Positions 26,027 to 34,990 of a DNA stretch of 61,377 bases are shown in pieces. Numbering within the stretch: position 1 is the first letter of the stretch; the number at the start of each line of letters is the position of its first letter. The notes beneath the pieces are model-generated. The model was not told the DNA's origin and made no database searches. It saw nothing but the letters and a program-made list of their open reading frames with translations. The DNA lies in NCBI GenBank assembly GCA_035461245.1, contig DATHVP010000032.1, forward strand, positions 1-61,377, in the 5' to 3' direction. Source of the DNA: SH-MAG3 sp035461245. GTDB lineage: Bacteria; Gemmatimonadota; Gemmatimonadetes; Longimicrobiales; RSA9. Both the position numbers and the translations under genes were made by a program.

Positions 26027-27487
26027 TCAGGCGTGGGCCGCCACGGCGGCACTGATCGCTGCCGGTATCAGGACGCGGAACCGGGAGCCACGCCCTACCT
26101 GACTGCGCACCTCAATCCGCCCGCCGTGTGCTTCCACTGCAGCCCGCGCGATGGCAAGGCCCAGGCCGGCACCGCCGCCGGAGCCGCGGCCCTGGTAGTA
26201 TTTCTCGAAGATCCGATTGATCTGCTCGGGCGGGATGCCCGGTCCCGTGTCGGCAACTTCCATGGCCACGTGATCGCCTTCCGGGCGGATGGCCAGGCGG
26301 ATGGTGCCGCCGGCGGGCGTGAACTTCAGCGCATTCCCGATGAGGTTGCCCAGCACGTCCGTCCGCAGGACGTCGGGGTCGGCGACCAGCGTCGGCGGCG
26401 TCTGGGGATGGATCTCCAACTCGAAGCGCACGTCATGCATGCGCGCCGCGGGCTCGAAGGCGCGGTGCAGCTCGGCTATGAAGTGGCGTGCGTCCATCTC
26501 CTCCAGGCCGAGGCGCAGCCGGCCCGCCTCCATGCGGCTGATCTCCAGCAGCTGGTCCACGCGGCGCTGCAGCGTCCGTGTCTGCTCCGCCAGTGAGCGC
26601 AACACCTCCCGGTGCCGGTGCTGGAGCGACTCATCAAGTTCTTCCTGCATGAGCTCGGCATAGCCGTTGATGATGCTGATGGGCGTCTTCAGGTCATGGC
26701 TGGCCGTGCCGACGAACTCGGCCTTGAGCCGGTCCAGTTCCGCCAGCCGCAGCGTCATCGTCCGGAACGAGCGGGACAGGTGGCCGAGCTCGTCGGTCCG
26801 GTTGTACGGTAGCTCGGGCGGCGCCTCGAACGAACCCTCCGCCACCTCCGCCATGGCGAGCCGCAGCCGATCAATGGGGCGGGTCAGGGCGCTGGACGCC
26901 CCGATAGCCAGCATGAACGCCAGCACGATGGCGCCGATAAGGGCCAGGAGCGTCGCCGTGCCGGCCGCTTCGGCGCTGCGCTGTGCCGTGGCCACGCCAG
27001 CATTCGTCTTCGCGTCGATGGCGGCTGCCAGGACCGGCACCGCATCATAGGCCTGCTGCACCAGGGGCGTGGCCATGTCGTGAAGGTATTCGGTGGCGCT
27101 GTTCAACTGGCCGGATTCGACGAGGGCGCTGATGCGTCCGGTCACCGCCGCAAGCTGGTGCGCCTCCAGACCCGTTTCCCGCACGACATCGGCATACCCG
27201 CTGGTCCGGAGCACGTCGAGTTGCGACGCAACCTCCGTCAGCGCGTCATGCATCTGCTCCGCCAGCACGCCGTCCGGCGCAGCCACATACAACCGCTGGT
27301 AGTGGCCCAGCCGAGCCACCGCCGCCTGCAGGCGCCCGGCAGCCAGGCCAGCCTGCGCACCCTGGCCACGGAGTTCCAGGACCACGTCCCGGAGCGTGGT
27401 CACACGGTCGGCCGCGAACAGCGCCGGCAGCGACATCAGGGCCAGCAGCGCGAGCAGGCTCAGAAGGAACCTCAGCCGCAACGTCAT
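26027..27487 (-). CDS. Sensor histidine kinase with HAMP domain
   Basis: This 486-aa membrane sensor kinase has TM1 about residues 5-25 and a helical extracytoplasmic four-helix-type sensor region (30-175). TM2 is at about 177-200, HAMP at about 200-255, and HisKA carries phospho-acceptor His264 in TASHDLKTPISIINGYAEL. The HATPase domain shows DVLGNLIGNALKFTPAGG (N box), VADTGPGIPPEQ (G1) and GGGAGLGLAIARAAVEAHGG (G2). It is the second gene of an operon with the HD-GYP regulator, whose stop it overlaps by 4 bp (ATGA). That regulator is its likely target. The stop lies 22 bp from the convergent kinase gene. Confidence 0.92.
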   Translation of the reverse strand: MTLRLRFLLSLLALLALMSLPALFAADRVTTLRDVVLELRGQGAQAGLAAGRLQAAVARLGHYQRLYVAAPDGVLAEQMHDALTEVASQLDVLRTSGYADVVRETGLEAHQLAAVTGRISALVESGQLNSATEYLHDMATPLVQQAYDAVPVLAAAIDAKTNAGVATAQRSAEAAGTATLLALIGAIVLAFMLAIGASSALTRPIDRLRLAMAEVAEGSFEAPPELPYNRTDELGHLSRSFRTMTLRLAELDRLKAEFVGTASHDLKTPISIINGYAELMQEELDESLQHRHREVLRSLAEQTRTLQRRVDQLLEISRMEAGRLRLGLEEMDARHFIAELHRAFEPAARMHDVRFELEIHPQTPPTLVADPDVLRTDVLGNLIGNALKFTPAGGTIRLAIRPEGDHVAMEVADTGPGIPPEQINRIFEKYYQGRGSGGGAGLGLAIARAAVEAHGGRIEVRSQVGRGSRFRVLIPAAISAAVAAHA

Positions 27488-28764
27488 CCGTTGCCCCCCA
27501 GCTCCGCTTCCTTCAGCACGCGCGCTGTCACATCCCGTCGGGCGACCTGCCTGCGCAGGTGGTCTACCTGCGTCATCAACTCGTCGCGCTCGGCCTGAAG
27601 TGCTTCAAGACGGGCGGCCATGGCGGCCAGTTCCACTGACGGGCACGAAATGTCCGCGTCCCTCCACTCGTCCTTCGGACGGGCGACGGCCATGCCCGAC
27701 GCCGCGAGAACTTCCGACTCCGGGACCACCCGGATCAGCGCCTCGACCACCTGCGGGTCGAACTGGCTGCCAGCCATGGCCTCGATCTCCGCCAGCGTCT
27801 CCCGCACCGTCCACGCGCGCTTGTACGGCCGTTCATGGGTCAGGGAGTCGAATACGTCGGCCACCGCCACTATGCGACCCGACAGTGGGATGGCCTCCCC
27901 CGCGATGCCGTGGGGATACCCCGCGCCGTCCCAGCGCTCGTGATGGCTCAGCGCAACCTCCTCCGCGAGCTGCAGCAGCCTCGACCGGCTGCCCGCCAGG
28001 ATGTTGGCGCCAATGATCGTGTGTCGCTGCATGATGGCCAGCTCCGCCGAATCCAGCCGGTCCGGCTTCAGCAGGATGGCATCCGGGATGCCGATCTTGC
28101 CGACATCGTGCAACGGGGCAGCCCGGCCCACCAGCTCTGCGGCCTCCGGCGACAGGCCCAGGACCTGCGCGAGCCGCGCAGCCATCCGGCCCACGCGCAG
28201 CGTATGCTGACCCGTCTGGTCGTCCCGGAACTCTGCCGCTCGCGCCAGTCGGACCAGCACCTCCGTACGCGCTTCCTCCAGTTCCCGCGTGCGCTCGCTG
28301 ACCCGCGATTCCAGCAGCAGGTTGTGCCGGCGTAACTGCTCGTGCAGAAACCGGGTTTCCATCAGGTTCCGCACCCGGAGCCGCACCTCCGCCGGGCTCA
28401 GCGGCTTGGTGAGGAAGTCACGGGCGCCGGCCGCCAGCGCCCGGCGCCGGGTGTCCGGGGCATGGTCCCCGGTGGCCGCTACGATGGGCAGGTACGCTCC
28501 CGCCGGCAGCAGGGACTGAATCCGTTCGACAAGCTGGAATCCATTCAGTTCCGGCATTACAAGGTCCGTAATGACCAGGTCCGGATCGAGTTCCTCGAAG
28601 CGTTCCAGCACCTCCAGCGGATCGGAGATAGTGATTATCTCGCCATACCCTTCCGTCGCCAGCACATGACGCAGGAACTCCAGATTCGCCGGCTCGTCGT
28701 CAACCAGCAGCAGGCGCGCCTGCGAGAGCCACGCGTTCAGTGTGTCCTGATCGCCAGTTACCAT
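27484..28764 (-). CDS. Response regulator with HD-GYP domain (c-di-GMP phosphodiesterase)
   Basis: This 426-aa regulator is predicted to hydrolyse cyclic di-GMP when phosphorylated. The receiver domain covers about 15-135, with acidic pair LLLVDDEP, phospho-acceptor Asp67 in DLVITDLVMPELNG and Lys in DFLTKPLSP. A helical linker (140-185) and an HD-GYP domain (about 185-360) follow, with H-T-L-R-V-G-R, HDVGKIGIPD and HHERWDGAGYPHGI. A coiled-coil tail (about 390-420) ends the protein. The ATG at 28764 has GGAG 6 nt upstream; ATG 28788 is an alternative. The gene is first in the operon with the histidine kinase. A terminator-like hairpin with a U6 tract stands just upstream and may control read-through. 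Confidence 0.92.
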   Translation of the reverse strand: MVTGDQDTLNAWLSQARLLLVDDEPANLEFLRHVLATEGYGEIITISDPLEVLERFEELDPDLVITDLVMPELNGFQLVERIQSLLPAGAYLPIVAATGDHAPDTRRRALAAGARDFLTKPLSPAEVRLRVRNLMETRFLHEQLRRHNLLLESRVSERTRELEEARTEVLVRLARAAEFRDDQTGQHTLRVGRMAARLAQVLGLSPEAAELVGRAAPLHDVGKIGIPDAILLKPDRLDSAELAIMQRHTIIGANILAGSRSRLLQLAEEVALSHHERWDGAGYPHGIAGEAIPLSGRIVAVADVFDSLTHERPYKRAWTVRETLAEIEAMAGSQFDPQVVEALIRVVPESEVLAASGMAVARPKDEWRDADISCPSVELAAMAARLEALQAERDELMTQVDHLRRQVARRDVTARVLKEAELGGNG

Positions 28765-29153
28765 GCTTCTCCGCAAATTGCCAGACATCCCGAAAAAACT
28801 GCCTCGCCGGGAAGGCAGCCTGTGGGGAGTCCCCGAAGCTAAGCCATTGCAGGGCGTTATGCACCCCGCAGAACTCCGGAAGACCCGCCCGCGGCAAGAT
28901 GTACACAGCATCGCTAGGCAAGCGCCGCGCCGGTGGGCGCCGTGTGCGCTGACCGGTGTACGTTCAGGGCCGGATCACGCTGGTGCAGCAGCCTCGGTGC
29001 GGGTTATCCCGCAGCGCGTGAGGAATGCTGCGACTGGGGCCGTGAGCCGACTGCTGACACCGGGCACGGACGCGGAACAAGACCCTTGCCTGAGCCGGCG
29101 GTCGCACGAATCATCGGAGGAGCCGTCCGTTATCACCCCAGCCGGAGACGCCC
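28765..29153. promoter_or_regulatory. Divergent intergenic region with structured leader of HD-GYP operon
   Basis: This 389-bp stretch has no gene. On the minus strand, three hairpins precede the HD-GYP start: 28848-28870 (7 bp with one GT pair), 28824-28834 (GGGG-act-CCCC) and 28799-28818, the last followed by six U residues. This order recalls an attenuator or riboswitch leader. I looked for the c-di-GMP-I (GEMM) core and did not find it. The plus-strand side should carry the promoter of the 105-aa hypothetical gene. Confidence 0.5.
28793..28818 (-). terminator. Attenuator-like U-tract terminator in HD-GYP leader
   Basis: On the minus strand: CTGCCT, 8-nt loop, AGGCAG, then TTTTTT. It is one of the few hairpins in this window followed by a genuine U-tract. 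It ends 28 nt before the ATG of the HD-GYP gene, and no gene upstream on that strand needs terminating. It is therefore best read as a conditional terminator of the leader transcript. Confidence 0.6.
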
Positions 29154-29471
29154 ATGACGGATCCCGATCTCATCTTCGACTACGATCCGCGCAACGTTGC
29201 CAGGGTCGAGACATGGCTCGCCGGCCTGTGCCCGGATACGGCGGTGACGAAGGACGGGGATGGCTCCCGCCTGACGTGGCAGCTGGCGGCGCCGAGGGGA
29301 ACGCTGGTGCGGGTCGCGGCGACGGAGGCGTTCCTGAGCCTGCCGGGAGAGCGCGTGGACGGTCTGCTCGGCGAGGCGCGGCGGGTGTGCGACGAGGATG
29401 CGCCGGCCGCCGAGTGGAACCTCCTGCTCACCGCCGACGGCGTCATCGCGGAGGAGACCCCGACGTCGTAG
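29154..29471 (+). CDS. Hypothetical small soluble protein
   Basis: This is a 105-aa acidic protein without signal peptide or membrane helix. Opening MTDPDLIFDYDPRNVARVETWL, middle SRLTWQLAAPRGTLVRVAATEAFLSLPGERVDGLL, end LLTADGVIAEETPTS. I recognise no family. GGAG lies about 8 nt before ATG 29154. Codon use looks like that of neighbours (strong GC at third positions), so it is probably real. It lies 107 bp before the second S9 peptidase and divergent from the HD-GYP operon. Confidence 0.6.
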   Translation: MTDPDLIFDYDPRNVARVETWLAGLCPDTAVTKDGDGSRLTWQLAAPRGTLVRVAATEAFLSLPGERVDGLLGEARRVCDEDAPAAEWNLLLTADGVIAEETPTS

Positions 29472-29577
29472 CCCGGCCTGCGCCCGGCAGCAGCCTGATC
29501 TGCGTGAGACGGCGTCAGGCGATTGCCTGGCCGGCGACCCGGTCCTAGACTGCGGCTGAACCAGCCGGAGAGAGTCC

Positions 29578-31971
29578 ATGCCAGAGTCCAGCCGCCGTCG
29601 CCTCGCCGTGCTGCTGGCGTGTGTCGTGTCGGCACCCGCCGCCGCCGTGGCCCAGCCCGGCCCGCAAACACCGCCGGGGCAGGTCGCGGCGCCCACACGG
29701 GCCGACTACGATCGTGCTTTCGCCCTGCGAGCCCGGTGGGAGCCGTTGACGGCGAACATCGCAGACCTGCCGACGTGGGTCGATGGTGGCAGTCGCTTCC
29801 ATTACCGCCGGACGGTGCCGGGCGGGCATGAGTTCGTGCTGGTGGACGCACACACGCTGGAGAAGCGGCCGGCCTTCGATCATGACCGGCTGGCGGCTGC
29901 CCTGTCCGCGGTGACAGGTGTCCCATACCAACCCGCCGCCCTGCCCTTCGCGAATTTCCGCTATACGGATGATGAGGCGGGCATCGTCGTTGGCGTGGCC
30001 GGCCGCTCATGGGACTGCGAACTGAGGGCGTACACGTGCAGGGCCCGACCGCCGCAGCGGTCCGGGCCCGGCGGCCGACCCACCGGGTTCGGCGTGGTGC
30101 GGGACCTGGAAGCGCCGTTCGACGATTCGCCGCGCCGTTCGCCGGACGGCGCGTGGGAGGCGTTCGTCCGTGACCACAACCTGGTTGTGAGGTCCACGTC
30201 CACCGGGGCAGAGCGGGTCCTGACGACAGACGGCACCGCCGCAGGGCTGTATGACCACGCAACCATCACGTGGTCGCCGGACTCGCGGCGGCTGGCCATG
30301 TACCACGTAGTGCCGGGCGAGCGGAGGCTGGTGCACTATATCAACCCGGCGCCGCCGGACCAGCTGCAGCCGACGCACTTCACGCGACTCTACCCGAAGC
30401 CCGGCGACCTCATTGACCGGGAGCGGCCAGTCATCGTCGAGGTGGAGACGGGTCGAGTCATGGTCGTGGATACGACGCTCATCCCGAACCCGTACCGCCT
30501 GACCAACCTGTCGTGGCGCCGGGACGGGAAGGCCATCACCTTCGAGTACAACGAGCGCGGGCACCAGCGGTACCGCGTCGTGGAGGTGGACGCGGGCTCC
30601 GGCGCGGCACGCGCGATCATCGACGAGGTGGCGGAGACCTTCATCAACTACCCGGCCGCCACGGGCGACCACCGGTCCAGTGGCTCGTACTTCCGGCGTG
30701 ACGTGAATGATGGCCACGAGATCATCTGGATGTCCGAGCGGGATGGCTGGCGCCACCTGTACCTGTACGATGGGGTCACGGGCGACGTGAAGAACCAGAT
30801 CACGAGAGGCGAGTACGTCGTGCGGAGCGTGCTGCGCGTGGACGAGGAAGCCCGCCGCATCTGGTTCACCGCCGGGGGCATGAACCGGGGGCAGGACCCG
30901 TACTTCGCCCACGCCTACCGCATTGACTTCGACGGCTCCAACCTGGTGCCGCTCACGCATGCTGATGCCACGCATGAGATCAGTTTCTCGCCTGACATGG
31001 AGTACTACGTTGACCGGTACTCGAGGGTGGACCTGGCGCCGGTGCTGGAACTGCGGCGCGCATCGGACGGCGCCCTCGTCGCGGAGATCGAGCGAGGAGA
31101 CCTGTCAGCGCTGGAGGCGGCGGGTTGGCGGGCACCGGAGGTGTTCACCGCGAAAGGGCGCGACGGCGTGACGGACATCTGGGGCATCATCGTGCGCCCG
31201 ACAGACTTCGATCCGGAACGCAGGTACCCCGTCATCGAGAATATCTACGCCGGCCCCCACGGCTCGTTCGTGCCCAAGGCCTTCGAGCCGTTCCGCCCCC
31301 ACTCCGGCGGGGACGGCATCATCGGCATGCAGGCGCAGGCGGAACTGGGCTTCGTCGTCGTGCAGATCGACGGTATGGGCACGGCAAACCGGTCGAAGGC
31401 GTTCCACGACGTCGCGTGGCGGAACCTGGGCGACGCCGGGTTCCCGGATCGGATCCTGTGGCACACGGCCGTGGCGGAGCGGTATCCGTCCTACGATATC
31501 TCCCGCGTCGGAATCTACGGTGCCTCCGCCGGCGGCCAGAACGCCATGGGCGCGCTGCTGTTCCACCCGGAGTTCTACCACGCGGCGGTGGCGTACAACG
31601 GCTGCCACGACAACCGCATGGACAAGATCTGGTGGAACGAACTGTGGATGGGCTATCCCGTCGGTGAGCACTACTCTGCGTCTTCCAACGTGGACAACGC
31701 CCATCTGCTCCAGGGGGACCTCCTCCTCATCGTGGGCGGCCTGGACACCAACGTGGACCCCGCGTCCACCTGGCAGGTAGTAGATGCGCTGATTGCCGCC
31801 GACAGGGCGCACGATCTGCTGGTGGTTCCCGGCGACGGCCATGCCACCGGTCGCACGACCGGGCCCGTCGAGTATGTGCACCGGGCGCAGTACGACCTGT
31901 TCGTGCGGTCGCTGCTGGGCATGCAGCCACCGCGGTGGAACGCCGCCCAGGCGGCAGGCCGCGCGCCATAG
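29578..31971 (+). CDS. S9 family peptidase, dipeptidyl-peptidase IV-like, secreted
   Basis: This 797-aa exported peptidase has a signal peptide (residues 1-25, LAVLLACVVSAPAAAVAQ), a beta-propeller DPPIV_N domain (about 60-510) and an alpha/beta-hydrolase domain. The triad is Ser in GIYGASAGGQNAMG, Asp in GGLDTNVDPAST and His in VPGDGHATGR. The nucleophile elbow is G-A-S-A-G-G rather than the more usual G-W-S-Y-G-G or G-H-S-G-G-G, so its substrate preference may differ from the paralogue at 17764. The oxyanion-type loop ENIYAGPHGSFVPKAF is present. The rhodanese lipoprotein gene starts 30 bp downstream and may be cotranscribed. Confidence 0.9.
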   Translation: MPESSRRRLAVLLACVVSAPAAAVAQPGPQTPPGQVAAPTRADYDRAFALRARWEPLTANIADLPTWVDGGSRFHYRRTVPGGHEFVLVDAHTLEKRPAFDHDRLAAALSAVTGVPYQPAALPFANFRYTDDEAGIVVGVAGRSWDCELRAYTCRARPPQRSGPGGRPTGFGVVRDLEAPFDDSPRRSPDGAWEAFVRDHNLVVRSTSTGAERVLTTDGTAAGLYDHATITWSPDSRRLAMYHVVPGERRLVHYINPAPPDQLQPTHFTRLYPKPGDLIDRERPVIVEVETGRVMVVDTTLIPNPYRLTNLSWRRDGKAITFEYNERGHQRYRVVEVDAGSGAARAIIDEVAETFINYPAATGDHRSSGSYFRRDVNDGHEIIWMSERDGWRHLYLYDGVTGDVKNQITRGEYVVRSVLRVDEEARRIWFTAGGMNRGQDPYFAHAYRIDFDGSNLVPLTHADATHEISFSPDMEYYVDRYSRVDLAPVLELRRASDGALVAEIERGDLSALEAAGWRAPEVFTAKGRDGVTDIWGIIVRPTDFDPERRYPVIENIYAGPHGSFVPKAFEPFRPHSGGDGIIGMQAQAELGFVVVQIDGMGTANRSKAFHDVAWRNLGDAGFPDRILWHTAVAERYPSYDISRVGIYGASAGGQNAMGALLFHPEFYHAAVAYNGCHDNRMDKIWWNELWMGYPVGEHYSASSNVDNAHLLQGDLLLIVGGLDTNVDPASTWQVVDALIAADRAHDLLVVPGDGHATGRTTGPVEYVHRAQYDLFVRSLLGMQPPRWNAAQAAGRAP

Positions 31972-32001
31972 CTGCGGGAGTACTGATCTCAAGGGAGAAG
32001 C

Positions 32002-32388
32002 ATGATGTCATTGCGCAGGATCGTAATGCTGGTCCTCATTGCGGCCGGTGCCGCCGGCTGCGGTCGTGGCTGGACGGCGGAACAGGCGGACAGCGCCATT
32101 TTCGTTGACGTACGCACGCCCGAGGAGTACGCGCAGGGCCACGTGGACGGTGCCATCCTGATACCCGTGGAACAACTCGAGACGCGGATTGCGGAACTTG
32201 AGCCGTACCGGGACCAGGACATCGCATTGTACTGCCGGACCGGGCGCCGCTCCGGGATCGCTCTGCAGATTCTCCAGGAGCACGGCTTCAGCCGCGTCCG
32301 GAACGCCGGCAGCTTTGCCGGCCTGGCCCGGCAGGGCCTGCCGACGGCCACTGGCGCACCACCGGCCGGCACACCGCCGACGAACTGA
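32002..32388 (+). CDS. Rhodanese-like lipoprotein
   Basis: This 128-aa protein has a lipoprotein signal (MLVLIAAGAAGC, lipobox AAGC) and one rhodanese domain: FVDVRTPEEYAQGHVDGAILIP, then the active-site loop YCRTGRRSGIALQIL with catalytic Cys. A Pro/Thr-rich tail ends it. Rhodanese domains transfer sulfane sulfur, for example from thiosulfate to a thiophilic acceptor; a periplasmic, lipid-anchored form may act in sulfur handling or redox protection. Start: GGGAG at 31993-31997 serves ATG 32002 or, with better spacing, ATG 32005. It follows the S9 gene by 30 bp and converges with the gene at 32460. Confidence 0.88.
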   Translation: MMSLRRIVMLVLIAAGAAGCGRGWTAEQADSAIFVDVRTPEEYAQGHVDGAILIPVEQLETRIAELEPYRDQDIALYCRTGRRSGIALQILQEHGFSRVRNAGSFAGLARQGLPTATGAPPAGTPPTN

Positions 32389-32459
32389 TGCATGAGGTGG
32401 GGCGGAGCCATGTGCGCCGCCATGAGCCTTGGTGACAGCGAACCGGGGGGGATGTCAGG

Positions 32460-33158
32460 TCAGCGCCGGCGCGGCCCCACGGGCAGGTCGTACCAGCTTG
32501 CGGTGCCGGGCCTGATCTCCACGTCCGTCCGTTCCGTGGTGCCATCGGCGAGTTCAATGAGGATTCCGACGGCGTCGCCGACAGGCACGTTGCACAGGAC
32601 ATAGACGCCGCTTTCCGTGGCGATGCTCGAGCGCGCCTCGGCGCCGCTGTCGTCCAGCACGGCAACGCGGGCGCCTCCGATCGGTTCCCACGACGACCCG
32701 CGGCGCACCACGCCCACCAGCAGCCCGGCCTCCCAGCCCCGGTACGGCTCGCCACAGATCTCGCTCAGGGACCCCTGCAGCCACCGCTCCATGCCCAGTA
32801 CGTCGCTCATCTGGCGGATGGCGGAGTTGGCGATGAGCGGCACCCGGAACTCGAATTCCATGGTGGCTCCCGTCTCCAGTTCCAGGGCGCGGGACGGCAC
32901 GCCGGCCCAGCCGTCCAGGTGGAAGTAGACGGTGTAGCTGCCGGCTGCGGACGCGGACAGGCGGAACGTCCCAGCGCGCTCAGTGACGGCAGAGTCCACG
33001 GGCGCGCCGTCCGTGTCCAGCAGGATGAGCCGCGCGCCGGCGATGGGACGGTCCGGGTCCTCGGCGCGCAGTGTGCCGTTCACGGCCTGCCCCAGTGCGG
33101 GGCGGGCGCCGGCGAGAAACGCCGCGGCGATGGTGATGACGAGTGCGATGCGGTGCAT
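32460..33158 (-). CDS. Secreted carboxypeptidase-regulatory-like (Ig-like) protein
   Basis: This 232-aa exported protein has a signal peptide (MHRIALVITIAAAFLAGARPALGQ). It then has two carboxypeptidase-regulatory-like beta-sandwich modules: about 25-100 (VNGTLRAEDPDRPIAGARLILLD...AGTFRLSASAAGSYTVYFHLDGW) and about 145-225 (GVVRRGSSWEPIGGARVAVLDD...SGVYVLCNVPVGDAVGILIEL). Two Cys (CGEP, VLCN) may form a disulfide. Such modules occur alone or as the N-terminal part of TonB-dependent receptors; here there is no barrel. The ATG at 33158 is chosen for the signal peptide although the ribosome site (GGAG) is very close to it. The gene is divergent from cstA and convergent with the rhodanese gene. 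Confidence 0.78.
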   Translation of the reverse strand: MHRIALVITIAAAFLAGARPALGQAVNGTLRAEDPDRPIAGARLILLDTDGAPVDSAVTERAGTFRLSASAAGSYTVYFHLDGWAGVPSRALELETGATMEFEFRVPLIANSAIRQMSDVLGMERWLQGSLSEICGEPYRGWEAGLLVGVVRRGSSWEPIGGARVAVLDDSGAEARSSIATESGVYVLCNVPVGDAVGILIELADGTTERTDVEIRPGTASWYDLPVGPRRR

Positions 33159-33237
33159 CTCCGGTTCTACCCGGCCAGCGATGCCGCGGTCCGATCCAGC
33201 GGTCCGGCTGTCCCCAAGTCTTGCACTGCGGCCACAC

Positions 33238-34989
33238 ATGCTCCAACTTGCCGTGCCACCCACTCCCACATCAGCCAGGATTCCTGAGTTGAGCGCGATC
33301 CTCCTCGCCGTGCTGGCGCTCGGGGCCTTCGCCCTGGGCTACATCTTCTACTCGCGGTTCCTCGCCGAGCGCATTTTCCAGCTGGACCCCGCGTTCGAGA
33401 CGCCGGCCCACGCCCTGGAAGACGGCATCGACTACGTGCCGACGAACCGCTACGTCCTGTGGGGCCACCACTTCACCTCCGTGGCCGGGGCCGCACCCAT
33501 CGTGGGGCCTGCCATCGCCGTGATCTGGGGCTGGCTGCCGGCGTTCCTCTGGGTGGTGTTCGGCACCGTCTTCTTCGCCGGCATGCACGACGCCGGCGCG
33601 CTGTGGGCCAGTGTGCGCAACCGCGGCCAGTCCATCGGCGCCCTCACCGAGAGCGTAGTCGGCCGCAGGGCGCGTACGCTGTTCATGGTGGTGATCTTCC
33701 TGCTGCTGCTCATGGTGAACGCGGTTTTCGCCATCGTCATTGCGCAGCTCTTCGTAGGCTTCCCCAGCAGCGTGATCCCGTCGTGGTTCGTCATCGCCGT
33801 GGCGCTGGGGATCGGCTACCTGCTGTACCGCCGCGGAGTGCCGCTGCTCTGGCCGTCGGTCATTGCGCTGTTGCTGCTGTACGGCTCCATGTTCGTGGGC
33901 GATGCCGTGTCACTGGCACTGCCGGACGTGGTGCTGGGGATGAGCCCGGCCGTGGCCTGGGTGGTGCTGCTGTTCGCATACGCGTTCATCGCCTCGCTGC
34001 TGCCTGTCTGGATGCTGCTGCAGCCCCGGGACTACGTGAACGGGCTGCAGTTGTTCATCGGGCTGGGCATCTTCTTCACGGCGGTGCTCCTGGCGAACCC
34101 GTCGGTGGTGGCGCCGGCGTACAACCAGGCGCTGCCGGCGGACGTGCCGCCCATGCTGCCGCTGCTGTTCGTCACCATCGCGTGCGGTGCCATCTCCGGC
34201 TTCCACGGGCTCGTCTCGTCGGGCACGACGTCGAAGCAGCTGGACAGGGAGACGGACGTCCGCTTCGTAGGCTACCTGGGCGCGGTGGGCGAGGGCGCGC
34301 TGGCACTGGCGGCGATCCTGGCGTGCACGGCCGGATTCGCCACGCTGGCCGAGTGGGAAGGCTTCTACACATCGTTCGCCGCCGGCGGCATCAATGCGTT
34401 CGTGCAGGGCGGCGGTACCATCATCTCGGCCGGTCTCGGCCTGCCCGCGCACTTCGGCCAGACACTGCTGGCGGTGATGGCCGTGCTCTTCGCGGCGACG
34501 ACCATGGACACGGGCGTGCGGCTGCAGCGCTACATCATCCAGGAATGGGGTCATATCCACGACCTGGCCGTCCTGCGCAACCGCTATATTGCCACGACGC
34601 TGGCCGTGGCCGCGTGCCTCGTCCTCGCCTTCGGTGCCGGTGACGGCGCGGGTTCCGGCGGGCTCACCATCTGGCCCCTGTTCGGCACGACGAACCAGCT
34701 GCTCGCCGCGCTGACACTGGTGGTGCTGAGTGTGTTCCTGCTGAAGAAGGGGCGGCCGACGGTCTACACGCTGGTGCCCTTCGCCTTCCTAATCACCATG
34801 ACCGTGATGGCGCTGCTGGTGCAGCTCCGCGGCTTCTGGGATGCCGGCCGCTACGTGCTGGTCCTCATGGACGTCGTGATCCTGGCGGCGACGATATGGG
34901 TGGCGCTGGAAGCTCTGGGTGCATTGCGCCGCACCGGCCGCGGCGGGCCCGGGGCTCCGTCGGAGTCCGAACTCGTCGCCCACGAGTAG
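33238..34989 (+). CDS. cstA: CstA-family carbon starvation transporter
   Basis: This integral membrane protein (583 aa from ATG 33238; TTG 33289 with AGGA upstream is a credible alternative start) has about 14-16 helices. CstA signatures are YVLWGHHFTSVAGAAPIVGPAIAV, FAGMHDAGALWASVRNRGQSIG, the GFHGLVSSGTTSKQLDRETD block, GEGALALAAILACTAGF and FGTTNQLLAALTL. CstA proteins import peptides or pyruvate, often under carbon limitation. The length is shorter than E. coli CstA (about 700 aa) but normal for the shorter branch. A small Cys-Cys-ending protein gene begins 1 bp after the stop, then an ArsA-type ATPase, forming a three-gene unit. Confidence 0.92.
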   Translation: MLQLAVPPTPTSARIPELSAILLAVLALGAFALGYIFYSRFLAERIFQLDPAFETPAHALEDGIDYVPTNRYVLWGHHFTSVAGAAPIVGPAIAVIWGWLPAFLWVVFGTVFFAGMHDAGALWASVRNRGQSIGALTESVVGRRARTLFMVVIFLLLLMVNAVFAIVIAQLFVGFPSSVIPSWFVIAVALGIGYLLYRRGVPLLWPSVIALLLLYGSMFVGDAVSLALPDVVLGMSPAVAWVVLLFAYAFIASLLPVWMLLQPRDYVNGLQLFIGLGIFFTAVLLANPSVVAPAYNQALPADVPPMLPLLFVTIACGAISGFHGLVSSGTTSKQLDRETDVRFVGYLGAVGEGALALAAILACTAGFATLAEWEGFYTSFAAGGINAFVQGGGTIISAGLGLPAHFGQTLLAVMAVLFAATTMDTGVRLQRYIIQEWGHIHDLAVLRNRYIATTLAVAACLVLAFGAGDGAGSGGLTIWPLFGTTNQLLAALTLVVLSVFLLKKGRPTVYTLVPFAFLITMTVMALLVQLRGFWDAGRYVLVLMDVVILAATIWVALEALGALRRTGRGGPGAPSESELVAHE

Positions 34990-34990
34990 C

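Noticed and set aside
28765..28935. c-di-GMP-I (GEMM) riboswitch in the HD-GYP leader
   Set aside because: The core words (AGGGCAAACC, GGGACGCAAAGC) are absent; only the general hairpin-terminator layout fits.
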